64,000 bases of DNA. Source: Atherinomorus stipes. Taxonomy: Eukaryota > Chordata > Actinopteri > Atheriniformes > Atherinidae. The notes below the pieces were generated by a model that was not told where the DNA came from, searched no databases, and saw only the letters and a list, made by a program, of their open reading frames with translations. A program made the position numbers and the translations under genes. This document shows, one piece after another, positions 1-12,437 of this stretch. Positions within the stretch are counted from its first letter, which is position 1, and every line of letters begins with the position of its first letter. The stretch spans positions 1 through 64,000 of the forward strand of contig JALJCO010013629.1 of assembly GCA_023101725.1 (NCBI GenBank), in the 5' to 3' direction.

Positions 1-1479
1 TTCTTCAGAGATGGAGGATCCAGGTGCCGGAAAGTAAATCTCCCGTCCTGCAGTTCGTCCAACCATCACTAAAGCGACTGAATTTAATCAGCAGCTCTTC
101 TGCAGGTGAATGAGCTCGTTCTGAATGTGCAGATCCGAAACATGGCGACATTTTTACTTTCTGGCACCTGGATTTTCCACTCTGATATTCTGATTCAGAC
201 AAACAAAGCTTCCTTTTTCCCAACAATGCAAAATGTTCCACATTGAATCTTTCTCTGCTCGGCTTCAGCCGCGTTTCAGTGTGCGAACAGGTCATAAAAT
301 AGACAGTGATGCCAGATATAGCGTTTTACATTGTTGTCATATTTTCATCTTTACCTCAATAAAAAAAAGAACACAATTTTATCAATAGCGAAGTTTAAAA
401 TCATTTAATTGTGATTATCTGTGAGGATTATCATTTCAAGCTGAGCTGGGACTCTTTCCTCCTCCTTCTGAAACACCAATATTATCTGCAATATGATATT
501 TTATATTCACATTTAAGTGAATTAGCCAGATTAAACACACAAACACAAATAAAGGAGATCAGTTTTATTAAGACTTCAAACGCACCTTAAATATAATCCC
601 ATCTCCCATTTTATTACATGAAAATATAATTTTATGTTCTCAGCCTGATTTTTAAATACATGAATAAACACATTAATATTTGATATATTAAATAAGAGCT
701 TATAAAAACCAACACCGAGTAGAAAGTAGGTTACATCGTACAGTCTTTGTTATATGAGCATTAAACCTTCAACACCTTCAGATAAATGACAGCAAGCTGA
801 AAATTAGCGTCTGACACATGAAAGACGGCAGCATGGAAACATGCGGTTAAACCAGTCTGGAAGGATCGAGGTTCGTGCAGGGAAACCGGTCAGGTGAGCT
901 TCCACCTGCAGGCTCGGCTCTTGGCTTCAGCAAATCACACTCAGAAACCAGCAGGTTATGAGCTGCACTCCAAAACATGTTTTCACGAATCAGTGAAGAA
1001 GAAATCACCCTCCCTGTTTCACCAGATCGTGTTTTAAAGTCCACTCGCTTCACTTACATCTCAAAAGTCATTATTATGACATAAAAAGTCAATTGATCTA
1101 ATTTTATAACTGTAAAACTCATAGTTATGACCTAAAATATTACTTTTATTTTATAATTAGGACGTTTTTTTATCTCATAATCATGAGTTTGATGTTTATT
1201 TAATTTTGGGCTTTTTTTGTGTCCCTGATTATTTTTAAGAAAAAATATAAATGTATATATATGTTTTAAGAGCCATTGGTGATGGTACAAAATTCCTCAT
1301 GTCTGTCTAAAATTTCCCTTTTATTGAAGCATTTTTTCAACATTTTTTTAAGCATTTTTATGGAGCTATTTTACCGTTTTCCTCCGTCCCCAGAATAGAT
1401 TTTAGATGCTTTATCCTTCTACTAAAAAAATGATCAAATTGTGCTGTTTTTTTTGTATAAATTTGTGATTTCCAAGGTT

Positions 1480-2960
1480 ATTATAGTTTTGAAATTTTCA
1501 TTACTTTTTATTTTTATTCATTTTTTCAGTTTGCTGTTTTATTTCAGTTTAGTTTTAGTTCGTTCAACAAATGATTTCGTTGTTTTAATTTTTATTTTGA
1601 GGAATTGACTAGTTTCAGTTTAGTTTTATTTAGTTTTAGTCTTAGTTTTTTCGGGTATTAAGAGAAAGTCTTGAAATGTAGATGTTGAAAAAGATGGAAG
1701 AATGTGTGACACAAAATATGGGTTATCAAATTATTTTATTTTAATTCCTGAAACACAATTATTCAAATTATTTGGATGTAAATCCAACTTTCATTTCAAC
1801 GTTTAATAGGCCCTTATCCAAACTCGAAATACTCAGATAGTTTATACTAAATACGATAAATATTTATAAATACTTAAATAGTATTTATGAATACTGAAAA
1901 TGCTGTGGCGTTTTCAGATCTGCTCCATCTTCAGCCATTTCTGTCTGCTACGCACCTTCTTCTTGTTCAGGTGCTGCAGATTATAGCTGCTATACTGCCC
2001 CCCTCTGGAGTGAAAAGTGGAAAAGCAGCAGCTGCAGGACAGACATCTCACGTCTAAACGGGGGAGAAAACGAAACGATTAACGAAAACTAAGCTGAATT
2101 TATCTACAATACAGTTAGTTTTTAATTAATTTTGCATTGTCCTTTGTAGTTTCTATTTCGTTTTTTTTATTTCAGTTAACTAAATTATTTTTTCACTGCT
2201 AGTTTTGGTTTTAGTCTTAGTCTTAGACCCATAGAAGGATGATAATTCAGGTGTGGGGAGTGTAAGTTGTGACATTTAATTTTTTAGTGACATTTTACTT
2301 TGAGAAAAGAAAAGTCAAAAGTACCTGAAATCAAATAAAAGCTGAATTATGAGACACTTAGTCAGTATGTTGATCTGGGCGTGATCTGGTGGAAAGTCCA
2401 GCCGGGTCCACTGGATCCTGACCAATACTCCATCAGTCCTCCTTCCTCCTTATTTCTCCTACCACACTCTTCCTCCTTCATCATCATGGCTGCAAAGCAC
2501 TCATCATCATCATCAGTTGGACCAAAAATGGTGCAGAATAATTATCATTTATGACATTTTTATTCGTTTTGTGGGAATTTTGGGGGAAAATACAATATTT
2601 TGGGTGGAGCATTAATCCCAGTTTTTTCATACAGCTGTTGGAAAGGTTATAGTACTTTCAGATTTTTAATTAGTTTCAGTTTTTATTCAGTTTTGACTTT
2701 TGTTTTTCAATTCAGTTAGTTTTAGTTAGTTTTTGGAGCAGGTTTGCTAGTTTTTTATTAGTTTTTTTATTTTTTGGAAAACGTTTAGTTTTAGTTTAGT
2801 TTTTATTAGTTTCAGCGTTAATTTTGGTTTGGTTGCTTTTTTTTGTAAATTACAGTTATATATATTATAACATATGTTATCTTTTTTATTTTTATTTCAG
2901 TTAATGAAAATGTTTTTTTCAGTTTTAATTTTAGTTTTTTTGTAAGTTTTAGTTAATGAT
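1480..2960. repeat. Interspersed T-rich repeat family with TTTTAGTTTTAG tracts (left 3' flank)
   Basis: Several blocks (about 1,480-1,650, 2,090-2,225, 2,640-2,960) share TTAGTTTCAGTTTTTATT and TTTTGGAAAA motifs. Related blocks occur at 5,040-5,520 and 34,815-34,935. They look like diverged copies of one fish interspersed repeat with no coding capacity. Mirrored at about 29,830-31,330. Confidence 0.55.
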
Positions 2961-3392
2961 AACTTTTGGCTGCTGGTTTTCTCTCATTCCATCATTGTTT
3001 TAATGAAGCGTTGAGCATCGAGCCAGAAAACCTGGAACTTGAATGCAGCACGAGACCTGGGCTGAAAACTCCCTTTCAGAGCTGCTTTAAACGTTTCATC
3101 TATGAACCATCTATGGGATATTTTAGCAAAAGTAAAACAGATTACAATAAAGGTTATAACAGTTGTTATCTTAGTTGCAGTGGTCACTCTGTCCGTCATC
3201 ACTGTGGGATTTTCTCTGATTTTACGGCCAAATGTTTGGTTTTTTGTGTGTTCGTGTTCCACAGATCCGTCCGCTAGTGATCATTTCTAAACATTTAAAC
3301 GTGGAAATTTTCATGTGAAATTGATGTAAATGTGTTTCTGCTCGTATGAAAGTGGGGATGGATGCAAACGGATCATCGGAGGTTATTTCTGC

Positions 3393-3702
3393 TCAGTTCT
3401 CACAGTCGGACTCGATGAGAAGGTTGCAGTCCTCGGCTTTTCTCCTCCTGCTGTAGTAGCGAACGACCACCGCCAGCAGCAGCAGCGACAGCAGGAAGCC
3501 GCTGGCGAAGACCCCCGTGGTGGCGTTGGAGGAGAAGACGGCTCTGAATCCTGCAGCTCCTCCATCTGCGGCTCACTCCGCCTGCAGCTCCTCCATCTGC
3601 GGCTCCCTCCATCTGCAGCTCCTCCATCTGCAGCTCCTCCATCTGCAGCTCCTCCACCTCTGGCTGATTTGGTATCTGGTAAAGTGACTGGTGGTGGATT
3701 CA
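3393..3702 (-). CDS. ZP gene last exon (left arm)
   Basis: The stalk repeat (about 3,560-3,655) has a different unit count from the right arm and internal frameshifts. The transmembrane helix and tail downstream are intact in another frame, with TGA at 3,393-3,395. Acceptor CTTTCAG. Confidence 0.65.
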
Positions 3703-4286
3703 CTGAAAGACGTGAGGTGGAAATTAGAGACGGGGAAACCAAGATACCTGAAGTCAATACTTCGATACCAGCGAGTCAAAATATCAGATTCAATACTTTT
3801 TTTAATACTTTCTGTATAATCATGATTTTCTTTTAAGGGACAAAAAATATCTGTATCGATATCAAATCTTATGGAGATTTCAGACAGACAGATGAACAGA
3901 CTTATAGATGGACAGATAGATGGACAGATAGATGGACAGATAGATGGATGGAGGGGTCCTTCACGTTCTAACCTGCAGCAGGCATGCTCTTCTCCTCCTC
4001 CTCCTGCACCACATCTCTTCCCCGGCTGCAACGGCAGCAGATGACCCCACGAACTGCAGGGGACCCTGGGTAATGTAGTGTCCCTTCGTCTCCTTGGTCA
4101 GCCCTCGTCTCCGCCTGCGGGACGGGTCCTTCGGGCATCCCTGAGCACACCTGGAGAAGGGACTTTCAGGCTCGCACAGGATGACGGAGCAAGTGATGAA
4201 AACCTGAGAGGGAGACGAGAGTTCAGGGTTCAGCCGATGATGAGAGCACCCCATCGGAGGAAGCCACCTTCCTTCCACCTCATCAC

Positions 4287-4331
<45 letters not shown>

Positions 4332-4833
4332 TATGTATATATATATATATATATAAAAAGTATTGCATATAAAAATGGCAGCTGTGATTGTCATTTTTTC
4401 ACAGAAAAATTTACGGTTTGCCACTTTGGCAACCGTAACTTTAGCAGTACACAACTGTTATTTATTTTTGGTAGTTTTGCAATAATAATGATTAAAACAG
4501 CACAAAAATATAGTTTTTACCAAAAGCACTTGTAATTTACAGTGAAAAACTGAATGCTTATCACCCTATAAATTACAGTGGCAATGTATGAATTGTAGAA
4601 ATTCTGTTTTGGCAGCCGTAACTTTAGCAGTACACAACTGTTATTTATTAACAGTATTCTGCTGCAAAATAACAGTTAAATACTGAAAACCCTGGCAGCT
4701 GTAATTGCCAGTTTAAACGGGTAAAATTTACAGTGATAATGTAAAAGACATAATCTTAATTAAACTATAATATTTGTTTTTTCAGTCCAAACTGCCGCTT
4801 ACTGTATTATGCTGTAATAGTTACAAAAGAAAA

Positions 4834-4911
<78 letters not shown>

Positions 4912-7900
4912 TGAAGATGTTGGGTAACGTACTCCGACCTCCCCTCTAGCTTTTCTTGACAAAGGTTATAACAGCCTTTGGTGGATTTTTTAATTAGTTT
5001 ACAGTTTTTTTTATTTAGCTTCTTCTTTGACTTTTTGTTTTTCAAATCAGTTAGTTTTTTGTGATAGGGCAGGGTTTGATGGTTTTATCCATTTTTTGTT
5101 TTTTGGAAAATGCTTTGTTTTGGCTTAGTTTTTTATTAGTTTCAGTTTTAGTTTTAGTTTTGGGATTTCCTTTTTTTCTTTTTCTTTTCTTTTTTTGTAA
5201 ATTGCATGTTTTGTCTGGTGTGACATTCAAAATGATCAGAAAGTCACTGAGTAAAACCGGTAGAACAAAGTAAATAGATTAAATAGAAATAGATTTCATA
5301 TCAACCCAAAGGCTGAGCCTTTGTGTTAAGTAAATTTACAAAGACTAAAACTAAGGATGTTTTTGCAGTAATTTTCAGTTAGATTTGCAAAGAGACAATA
5401 CAGTTTCAGTTAGTTATCGTTTTTAAAAACCTATTTTTATTTTCAGTTAACGGAAATATTTTTTTTAGTTTTAGTTTTAGTCTTTTTTTCTTTTGTTAGT
5501 TTTAGTTAACTTTGGTTTGGACTTCCATGGTTCTACTCGTAGGTCTAGAGTTAGTCCATGAAGTCTGACTCATGCAATCCTTTAGCTTTAAAGGGGGAAG
5601 TTCAGAATTTTTTGACATAGGGCCTCATTTGCAAGTTTGAGCCGGAATACTACTTATCACTGAAGACAGTTTCAACATATTTTCATCCCGTTATTCTAGT
5701 TCCAGGAAGTTGTTGATGCTAACGCTAGTGGAAGTCAATAGGAATCTGCTAGCCTGTCATTAAAACAAATCTTATCCACTCCACAGAACATCTGTGGCAA
5801 ATCGGCAAGCTTATCTGTGTAAATGTGTTAAACTAGTAAACTTGTGTGTTAAACTAGTAAAACTAGCCTTGTATGACCAATTTTGCATTACATATTGAGG
5901 AACTAGTTTCTTACCAGCTTACTACCTTTGCCAGTGTATTCTGGTTCATAGAGACATGGTGACAGTTTGATGAAAAAAAGTTTGAAATCATCTTCAAAAT
6001 CTGAAGTGGCCGTATTTTAGACTTTATATTTGTGTAATCAGATTCCTTCATTCATTCATGTAGCAACAGATGACATCACTCCGCTGCCAAATACAGGAAG
6101 TAAAACTTTATAAAGTCTCAGCAGCAACAATCAAAATTGCAACGAAATGCAGGTTAGTTTTATTTGTAACATTATTCTATTAACACGGCATTTACACAGA
6201 TAGTCTGAAGTTAGAATTGATTTGCCTCAGATGTTCTGTGGAGTGGATAAGATTGTTTTAATGACAGGCTAGCAGATTCCTATTGACTTCCACTAGCATT
6301 AGCATCAGCGACCTCCTGGAACTAGAATAACGGGATGAAATATGTTGAAACTGTCTTCAGTGATAAGTAGCATTGTGGCTCACTTGAAAATGAGGCACTA
6401 TGAAACTGGAGCTTCCCTTTTTAAAAATCCATTTGCAGGATTTGCAGAGATCTGCTCGCTACGTTCTCTCTGAGGTACCTGGTCGTAGTTTCCATTGAAC
6501 TTGAAGGCTTGAACTTCAAAGTTGAATGCAGTGGGATCAGACGGGTGGACGATAAGCGTCTCATCCTTCGTACACCTGCAACAGAACAGATTCCACGTGA
6601 ATACCCGGACTTTTTTAGGGAAGTCCTCCCCCCCGGCATCATCGCCACTGACCCGTTCTCGATGAGGTCGTAAGAGAGGACGTTATCGGGGTTGTCATCG
6701 GGAGTTGCTTTGCATGAATCCACGAACAGGGTGACGTTGGGGAGGTCTGAACTGGCCTGGATGCCCATGTAGATCATCTCCAGCAGCTTGACCTGCACCG
6801 GGTAGGCGCTGGCCTCCACCTTATTGGTGAAGTTGCTGTCCCGGAAGATCTCGAAGGTGTAGCCGAAGCTGCCGAAGCTGGACTCTGTGAAGATGTAGTC
6901 GGACTTCTGGAGGTTGTAGTAGCTGGAGATGCTGATCATTTTGGGAAACTCGCAGAAGAAGTCGATCTTCACCGTCCTCCTCCGGACGATGACCTCTTCT
7001 GGCAGCTCGAAGGAGTTGATCTCGTTCTTGAAAACGATGAGGTCGCCTTTGTCCTGATGTCATGATGGATGAGAGTATTAGAAACAAAAGGGAACGAGAG
7101 GGAAGTTTCCTCTTTCTTCTGCTCTCCTTACCTCGATTTTGGTGCCGCAGGTGTTGAAGGACATGCTGCCCACGATGTGAGTGCTGTTGGACTTCAGCGA
7201 GCACGACGGGTCCTTCAGTTTGAGGAAGTTCTCGTCGATGCCTGGCATCGAGGCTTTCTCCAGAGCCACCGTCATCTTGTTAGACGAGCAATGAACGATG
7301 GCTTTGCCTGGAAATCATTTGTTAGTTATTGTTAAAATTGCAACTTTATTCTCATGAAATAATTTTTTTGCAATTTACACATTTTTCTATTAAATTTACA
7401 ACTTTATTCCATAAATTCTGACTTTATTCTTGTAAAATAAAAAAAAAAATCTCATTAAATTACAATTTTTTTCCTGTAAATTTATGACTTTATTCCTGTG
7501 AAAAAAAAAAATTCTTATAAATTTATAAGTTAATTTCCATAAAAGTGCATTATTCCTGTTAAATCATTTTTCTCATAATTTACAGCTTTTTTTAATCATG
7601 AATTTACAACTTTATTTCTGTAAATTTAAGACTTTATTCCTGTAAAATTGCAACTTTATAAATTTTTTTTGCAATTTGCACTTTTTTTCTTGTAAATTTT
7701 ACTTTATTTTTATAAAATTACATTATTCTTGTTAAATTATTTTTCTCATAAGATTACATCTTTTTATCATAAATTTAAAACTTTATTTCTGTAAATTTAA
7801 GACTTTCTTCCTGTAAAATTACAACTTATTCTCATAAAATGATGACTTCATTTTCATGAAATATTTTTTGTTGCAATTTTCATCTTTTTCTGTAAATGTA

Positions 7901-10900
7901 CGACTTTATTCCCATAAATTATTACTTTATTCTTGTAAAATTATTTTTTCCTTATAACATTACAACTTTTTTCCATTAAATTTATTATTTTATTCTCATA
8001 TAATTATTTTTTCTCGTAAATTTACAGCTTTATTTCAACAATTATTACTTTGTTCTTGTCAAATTAACAGTTGTTCTTATTATATTACAGATATAAGATC
8101 TTGCAAGATTTCATTTGTAAAAAATGAAAATGCAACAGATTTTTTCATAAAATCACATTTGGATGTTAAATTATGTCGGTAATAATCAGTAGGTCATAAT
8201 ATCATAAATTCTAAAAAATTATTACTGTAAGTTTCACAAACTCATAAGATATAATTAGAGCAGATATGTTGGCACCAAACCAAGAGGAAGGTTCATGTAC
8301 ATGAACTATGACTGGTTGATCTCGTCTAATTTTGGAACTGCACCATCCCAGGTCCGATAAGGGCCAAATCCAAACTGTAGAATCTAGTCTTGTCCTTATA
8401 ACAGTTCAAGTTTGGTCCTGTGGGCTCAGCTATCTTATTCTCATCTGGGTCATGTTTCTGGCCGGACTCCGGAGCTTTATTTACATACAACCATTACTTT
8501 GATCCTGTCAAATTGAAGATGTATGTAAACCTGAACAAGATCCTGATCAAGATTTCTTTTACAGAAAAATAAACGAGTTACAAACCTTGTACGAGAGACG
8601 AGCGGGTCACCATGACGACAGCACACCTCATCTCTGATTGGCTTCGGGACAAAAAGAAGGAAAATGTTGACAGTAAATACAAATATGCAATGAAAGGATG
8701 AGATAAGATCAAAATCAGTCAAATGTCAAAATTATTTCACATTCCAGGAAAAAGGAAACATGAATGTCTAGCAGTCTAACTTGTAAAATTACTATTTTAT
8801 TCTCATAAAATTATTTTTTCTTGTAATATAACGACTTTATTCTTGTAAATTTCCAAATTTACTCTCTGAAAATTACAACTGCATTCTCATGAAATACTTT
8901 AATTCTCCTAAAATTACGACTTTATTCTTGTAAATTATTTATGTTGTAGTATTACAGCTTTTTCTTGTAAATTTACAACTTCATTCTTGTAAAATTATGA
9001 ATTTATTCTTGTAAAAGTAGCATTTTTTCCCATTATATTAAAACATTTTATCTTGGCAATTTATGACTGTATTTGTTGTAAAATTATTACTTTATTCTTA
9101 TTTATTCTTGTTTTTTTCCTCGTAAATTTACGACTTTATTCCCATGAAATTATACATTTTTTTCTTGTAAAAATTAACATTTTTTTCCTCATTATATTGT
9201 GACTTTTTTCTTGTAAATTTACTAATTTGTCTTGCAAAGTTAGAACTTTATTCTGAAAAAATTACTTTATACTTGATAAAATTATTTCCTATATATTACA
9301 ACTTTTTTCTTGTAAATTTACAACTTTACTCCTATAAAATTATGACTTTAGTCCTGTAAAATTTACATTTTTTCCTATTATTACAACTTTTGTCTTTTAA
9401 ATTTACAAATTTATTCTCAAAAAAATTACAGATTTTTCTCATTACGTTATCTTATTCTCATAAAATTACAACTTTTTTCTTGTAAAATTAACATTTTTTC
9501 ATGTAATCTTACGACATTTTTTTGTAATTTTCTGGCTTTCCTTTTTAAGGTCTGTAAAATATTTCTTAATGTGGCCCTAATCCTCCGTCATACTCAAAGC
9601 TGTACAACTGATTTCGAAAGAGGAACACATGTATGGAGGAGATTAAAGTTAGCTAGCTTAAAACCAGCTGCTAAGAGCAGAGCTGTGAAGATGTGGTGGA
9701 GAAGGAGCTGTTGTTCTGTATCTCTGCTGTATTCTGACCAAAATGTGACTGCAGTTAAAGAAATGATCACTTTGCCAACACGTTTAAGTAAACAGAAAGT
9801 CTGAAGTGTGCTTTTCTTGTGTGTTCAAACACTCACGCTTCTTTGTCTCTGCAGTGAAGCAGATTGGGACAAATCTGTACAAATCGCTCTTTTTGTGGCG
9901 TCCAGCTCAGAGTAACTTCTGCTTTCCCAAATTCAGCTGTTTTGAACTCTTTAGTCATGTTCTGGGGGACGCTGACCTGGAAGTCCTGGATCCTTTATAG
10001 ACATGAAAAGGAGATGGAGACGCATGAAACAGACCTACATGGTAGCTGATGAATAATGAGCACTGAGTACTTTGACATCGTAGTCATGTTTTAGAGAAAT
10101 AAAGGCTCGTACTGCGAGTGGTGAGCCTGCGCTTGTGCTGACAGCTGGAATTTCTGGCCCATCGTGGCGTGAAGAACATCACCATGAGATGGAGTCCTGG
10201 ACAGGAACATGGGCTGAACATGACCGGCCTCGCAGTCAGGAATCGAAGGAAGGACTGAAACACAAACACAAGAGCTATTTAGTTGCTTCAGATGACAGGC
10301 AACCGAATTATCCGCCTTATTTTATAAGACACGTCACACCAGAAAACATCTGGGCAGGAAAACATCTCAGCTAAAGTTGTCTGTTAAAAAGAAAACACTC
10401 AGGGCCTGTTAAATCTGCCGATTACAGCCCTTTTAAAAATAATCATAATCAACGAAGTTTGCGATGTCTGTGTCCTTTATTCTTAATTTGTCATAAAGCA
10501 GAAAATGATCATTGCACCGTTTGTCCACTAGATGGAGCTCTGACTGTTCAAGCCTCAGTCACCGCTGTCTTCTCACTAACTACAGCAGTAAGCTACAGCC
10601 AGGCAACACTACAGAGTGGAGCATGACCACAGCTACATTAATAACAACGTTGCTAGGCAACACAACAGAGCGGAGCATGATCACAGCTACATTTATAACA
10701 ACGTTGCTAGGCAACACAACAGAGCGGAGCATGACCACAGCTACATTTATAACAGCGTTGCTAGGCAACACAACAGAGCGGAGCGTGACCACAGCTACAT
10801 TTATAACAACGTTGCTAGGCAACACTACAGAGCCGAGCTTGACCACAGCTACTACATTTATAACAACGTTGCTAGGCAACGCTACAGGGCTGAGCAGAGC

Positions 10901-12437
10901 ATGACCACAGCTACGTTTATAACAACGTTGCTAGGCAACGCTACAGGGCTGAGCAGAGCATGACCACAGCTACGTTTATAACATCGTTGCTAGGCAACAC
11001 TACAGTGCTGAGCAGAGCATGACCACAGCTATGTTTATGACAATGTTGCTAGGCAACACTACAGAGCGGAGTCTGACCACAGCTACATTTATAACAACGT
11101 TGCTAGGCAACACTGCATGGCTGAGCAGAGCATGACCACAGCTATGTTTATGACAATGTTGCTAGGCAACACTACAGAGCTGAGGAGTCTGACCACAGCT
11201 ACATTTATAACAACGTTGCTAGGCAACACTGCATGGCTGAGCAGAGAATGACCACAGCTATGTTTATGACAATGTTGCTAGGGCAACGCTACAGGGCTGG
11301 GCAGAGCATGACCACAGCTACGTTTCTAACATCGTTGCTAGGCAACACTTCAGGGCTTAGCGGAGCATGACCACAGCTACATTTATAACAACTACAACTC
11401 TATAACTTTTGCTTCCTGGACTCTGCATCACGTTACAGCTGCACAGCGTCACTCCAACAGCTCAATACCAGCATGCCAGCTGTTTTTAATGTGCACTGTG
11501 GCTGATTGCTCAAGGAAATGCAAGATGATGTCATCAGAGAGAAAGAAGAAGACAGAGAGAAAGGGGCGGAGCCATGAGACTGACTTTTACTGACTAGAAA
11601 GATCTCAGAGAAGAGACAGGATGCAAGACTGATGCTGAATTAGCCGTTGTTAGGGCTGCAAACGTACGAATCATGATGCGTTACTGTGAATTAACCTGCT
11701 GTCGACCCAGATCAGACGTCTCCATGTTGGATTTGTCTCCATAAATGTTTGAACTTGTTTCAAACTCACTCTCCACAGAGAACTGCAGCTCGACTTTGCA
11801 GAGAGGAGGTGAGTTCGTGTCCCGAAACACCGACGTCCCGTCCGCGTAGGTCAGGGTGATGTTCTGGGGGGAGAAGTCCTCCATCATCAGCTCGAACACG
11901 TGGACTCCGGTTTGGATGTTCCCGCTGCTGCTCAGCGTGCAGGTGTTCTGGGAGGAAACGGGGATAACGCGAGTTCTGGTGAAGGTCTGCTCGCCTCGCT
12001 CCCCCACTCATTTAAAAAGCTGATCATTGTTGGAGGAAAAAGATTTCACTGAACTAAATTTATGTTTTCATCTAAATGGAATAATGCAGGTAAACATGGA
12101 TGGATTACCTTGTCCAGAAGGACGTTTGCAGGGACGGCGGCGTCTGCAGAGAAGCGGCATCGTACTTCATCTCCGTCCGGATCGTGAGCCAGAAGGTGAA
12201 CTGTGGTGAAACAGTTCTGAGGGACTCTGCATGAGAACACATCAGTTATTAGGATCGTTATTTTTCATTTAATAATGCTAAAGACGAGCAGCTCCTTACC
12301 GTAAAGACGACACCGCTGTGGTTACTGGACATTTGTTGATGGAGCGGGTGTCAGAGCGAGTTCCCAGGTCCAGTTCTGCACGAGTCTCCCAGTTGGTTTT
12401 CCCCTCAACATTAGAGACCCAACAGCAGCCCGAGTCC
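3393..12437 (-). CDS. ZP-domain type I membrane protein gene, left-arm copy (ten exons seen)
   Basis: Mirror copy of the gene at 20,478-29,420. Exons in order of transcription: 12437-12300, 12226-12109, 11947-11770, 10254-10113, 9992-9837, 7307-7132, 7053-6653, 6575-6479, 4203-3973, 3702-3393. Here exons 1-4 and 6-8 read cleanly, whereas exon 5 has one extra A, exon 9 lacks four bases, and the exon 10 repeat is frame-shifted. These are different places from those damaged in the right arm. Where one arm is broken the other is usually open, so the underlying gene is probably intact and the damage may be sequence error. No promoter or first exon could be identified between 12,438 and 14,998. Confidence 0.75.
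3900..3955. repeat. GATA/GATGGACA simple repeat (left arm)
   Basis: Units of ATAGATGGACAG in the intron before the last ZP exon. Mirrored at about 28,855-28,920 as CCATCTAT units, with a different copy number. Confidence 0.8.
3973..4203 (-). CDS. ZP gene exon 9 (left arm)
   Basis: 231 bp, four bases shorter than the right arm. The frame is lost after Gly-Glu-Glu, downstream of the polybasic cleavage site. Acceptor CTCTCAG, donor GTTAGA. Confidence 0.7.
4288..4352. repeat. (TA)n microsatellite, left arm
   Basis: Alternating TA with rare interruptions in the intron before ZP exon 9. Mirrored, with a longer run, at 28,425-28,520. Confidence 0.9.
4836..4908. repeat. Poly-T run of about 70 bases, left arm only
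   Basis: An uninterrupted run of about 70 T. The mirror position (about 27,965-27,976) has only about 12, so the arms differ strongly here. Confidence 0.9.
5588..6424. mobile_element. TTAA-bounded fold-back DNA element (left arm, intron 8)
   Basis: Starts TTAAAGGGGGAAG and ends in the reverse (CTTCCCTTTTTAA). The terminal ~240 bp form inverted repeats, including CATCCCGTTATTCTAGTTCC and the sequence up to a CACTCCACAGAACATCTG stretch. The TTAA ends suggest a non-autonomous piggyBac-type element. There is no transposase frame. Confidence 0.7.
6479..6575 (-). CDS. ZP gene exon 8 (left arm)
   Basis: 97 bp, open, acceptor TGTTGCAG, donor GTACCT. Reads Cys-Thr-Lys-Asp where the right arm reads Cys-Lys-Thr-Asp, a small local scramble of bases. 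Confidence 0.75.
6653..7053 (-). CDS. ZP gene exon 7 (left arm)
   Basis: 401 bp, open, acceptor GACATCAG, donor GTCAGT. Core of the ZP module. Confidence 0.8.
7132..7307 (-). CDS. ZP gene exon 6, start of ZP-N (left arm)
   Basis: 176 bp, open, acceptor TTTCCAG, donor GTAAGG. Reads KAIVHCSSNKMTVALEK, including the first ZP-N cysteine that is lost in the right arm. Confidence 0.75.
7330..9540. repeat. Degenerate AT-rich tandem array in intron 5 (left arm)
   Basis: Dozens of loosely conserved units of roughly 25-30 bp built on TTATTCTTGTAAAATTAC and AATTTACAACTTTATTC. A ~650 bp less repetitive island (about 8,100-8,760) interrupts it. No coding sequence is seen. Confidence 0.75.
9837..9992 (-). 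CDS. ZP gene exon 5 (left arm)
   Basis: Acceptor TATAAAG, donor GTGAGT. A run of five A in CACAAAAAGAG (right arm CACAGAAGAG) adds a base and shifts the frame. The 3' end, however, has the correct phase into exon 6. Confidence 0.65.
10113..10254 (-). CDS. ZP gene exon 4 (left arm)
   Basis: 142 bp, open, acceptor TGTTTCAG, donor GTACGA. Phase fits the exons on both sides. Confidence 0.65.
10605..11400. repeat. 54-bp minisatellite with RFX X-box motifs (left arm, intron 3)
   Basis: About 14 units of 54-60 bp between exons 3 and 4. Thirteen contain GTTGCTAGGCAAC (12 exact, one with an extra G near 11,281), the reverse complement of GTTGCCTAGCAAC. That sequence matches the X-box consensus GTNRCC-N-RGYAAC bound by RFX transcription factors. 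Between the motifs are near-identical spacers with an ACCACAGCTAC core. Long open frames across it result from the unit length being a multiple of three. Confidence 0.9.
11770..11947 (-). CDS. ZP gene exon 3 (left arm)
   Basis: 178 bp, open, acceptor CTCCCAG, donor GTGAGT. Same peptide as the right arm apart from two substitutions. Confidence 0.7.
12109..12226 (-). CDS. ZP gene exon 2 (left arm)
   Basis: 118 bp, open, acceptor CATGCAG, donor GTAATC. Encodes the VPQNCFTTVHLLAHDPDGDE module with a further cysteine in VRCRF. Confidence 0.7.
12300..12437 (-). CDS. ZP gene exon 1 of those seen (left arm)
   Basis: 138 bp, open, acceptor CTCTTCAG, donor GTAAGG. Encodes DSGCCWVSNVEG and onward to a VTTAVSSL end. 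Better preserved than the right-arm copy. Confidence 0.65.

Noticed and set aside
2966..3290. Short hydrophobic frame downstream of the ZP gene
   Set aside because: It lies just past the ZP stop, probably in the 3' untranslated region, and is overlapped by open frames on both strands with no family match.
10512..10963. Repeated HDHSYIYNNVARQ-type peptide in the X-box minisatellite
   Set aside because: It arises from the 54-bp unit, lies between ZP exons with good splice sites, and has no start or splice support.
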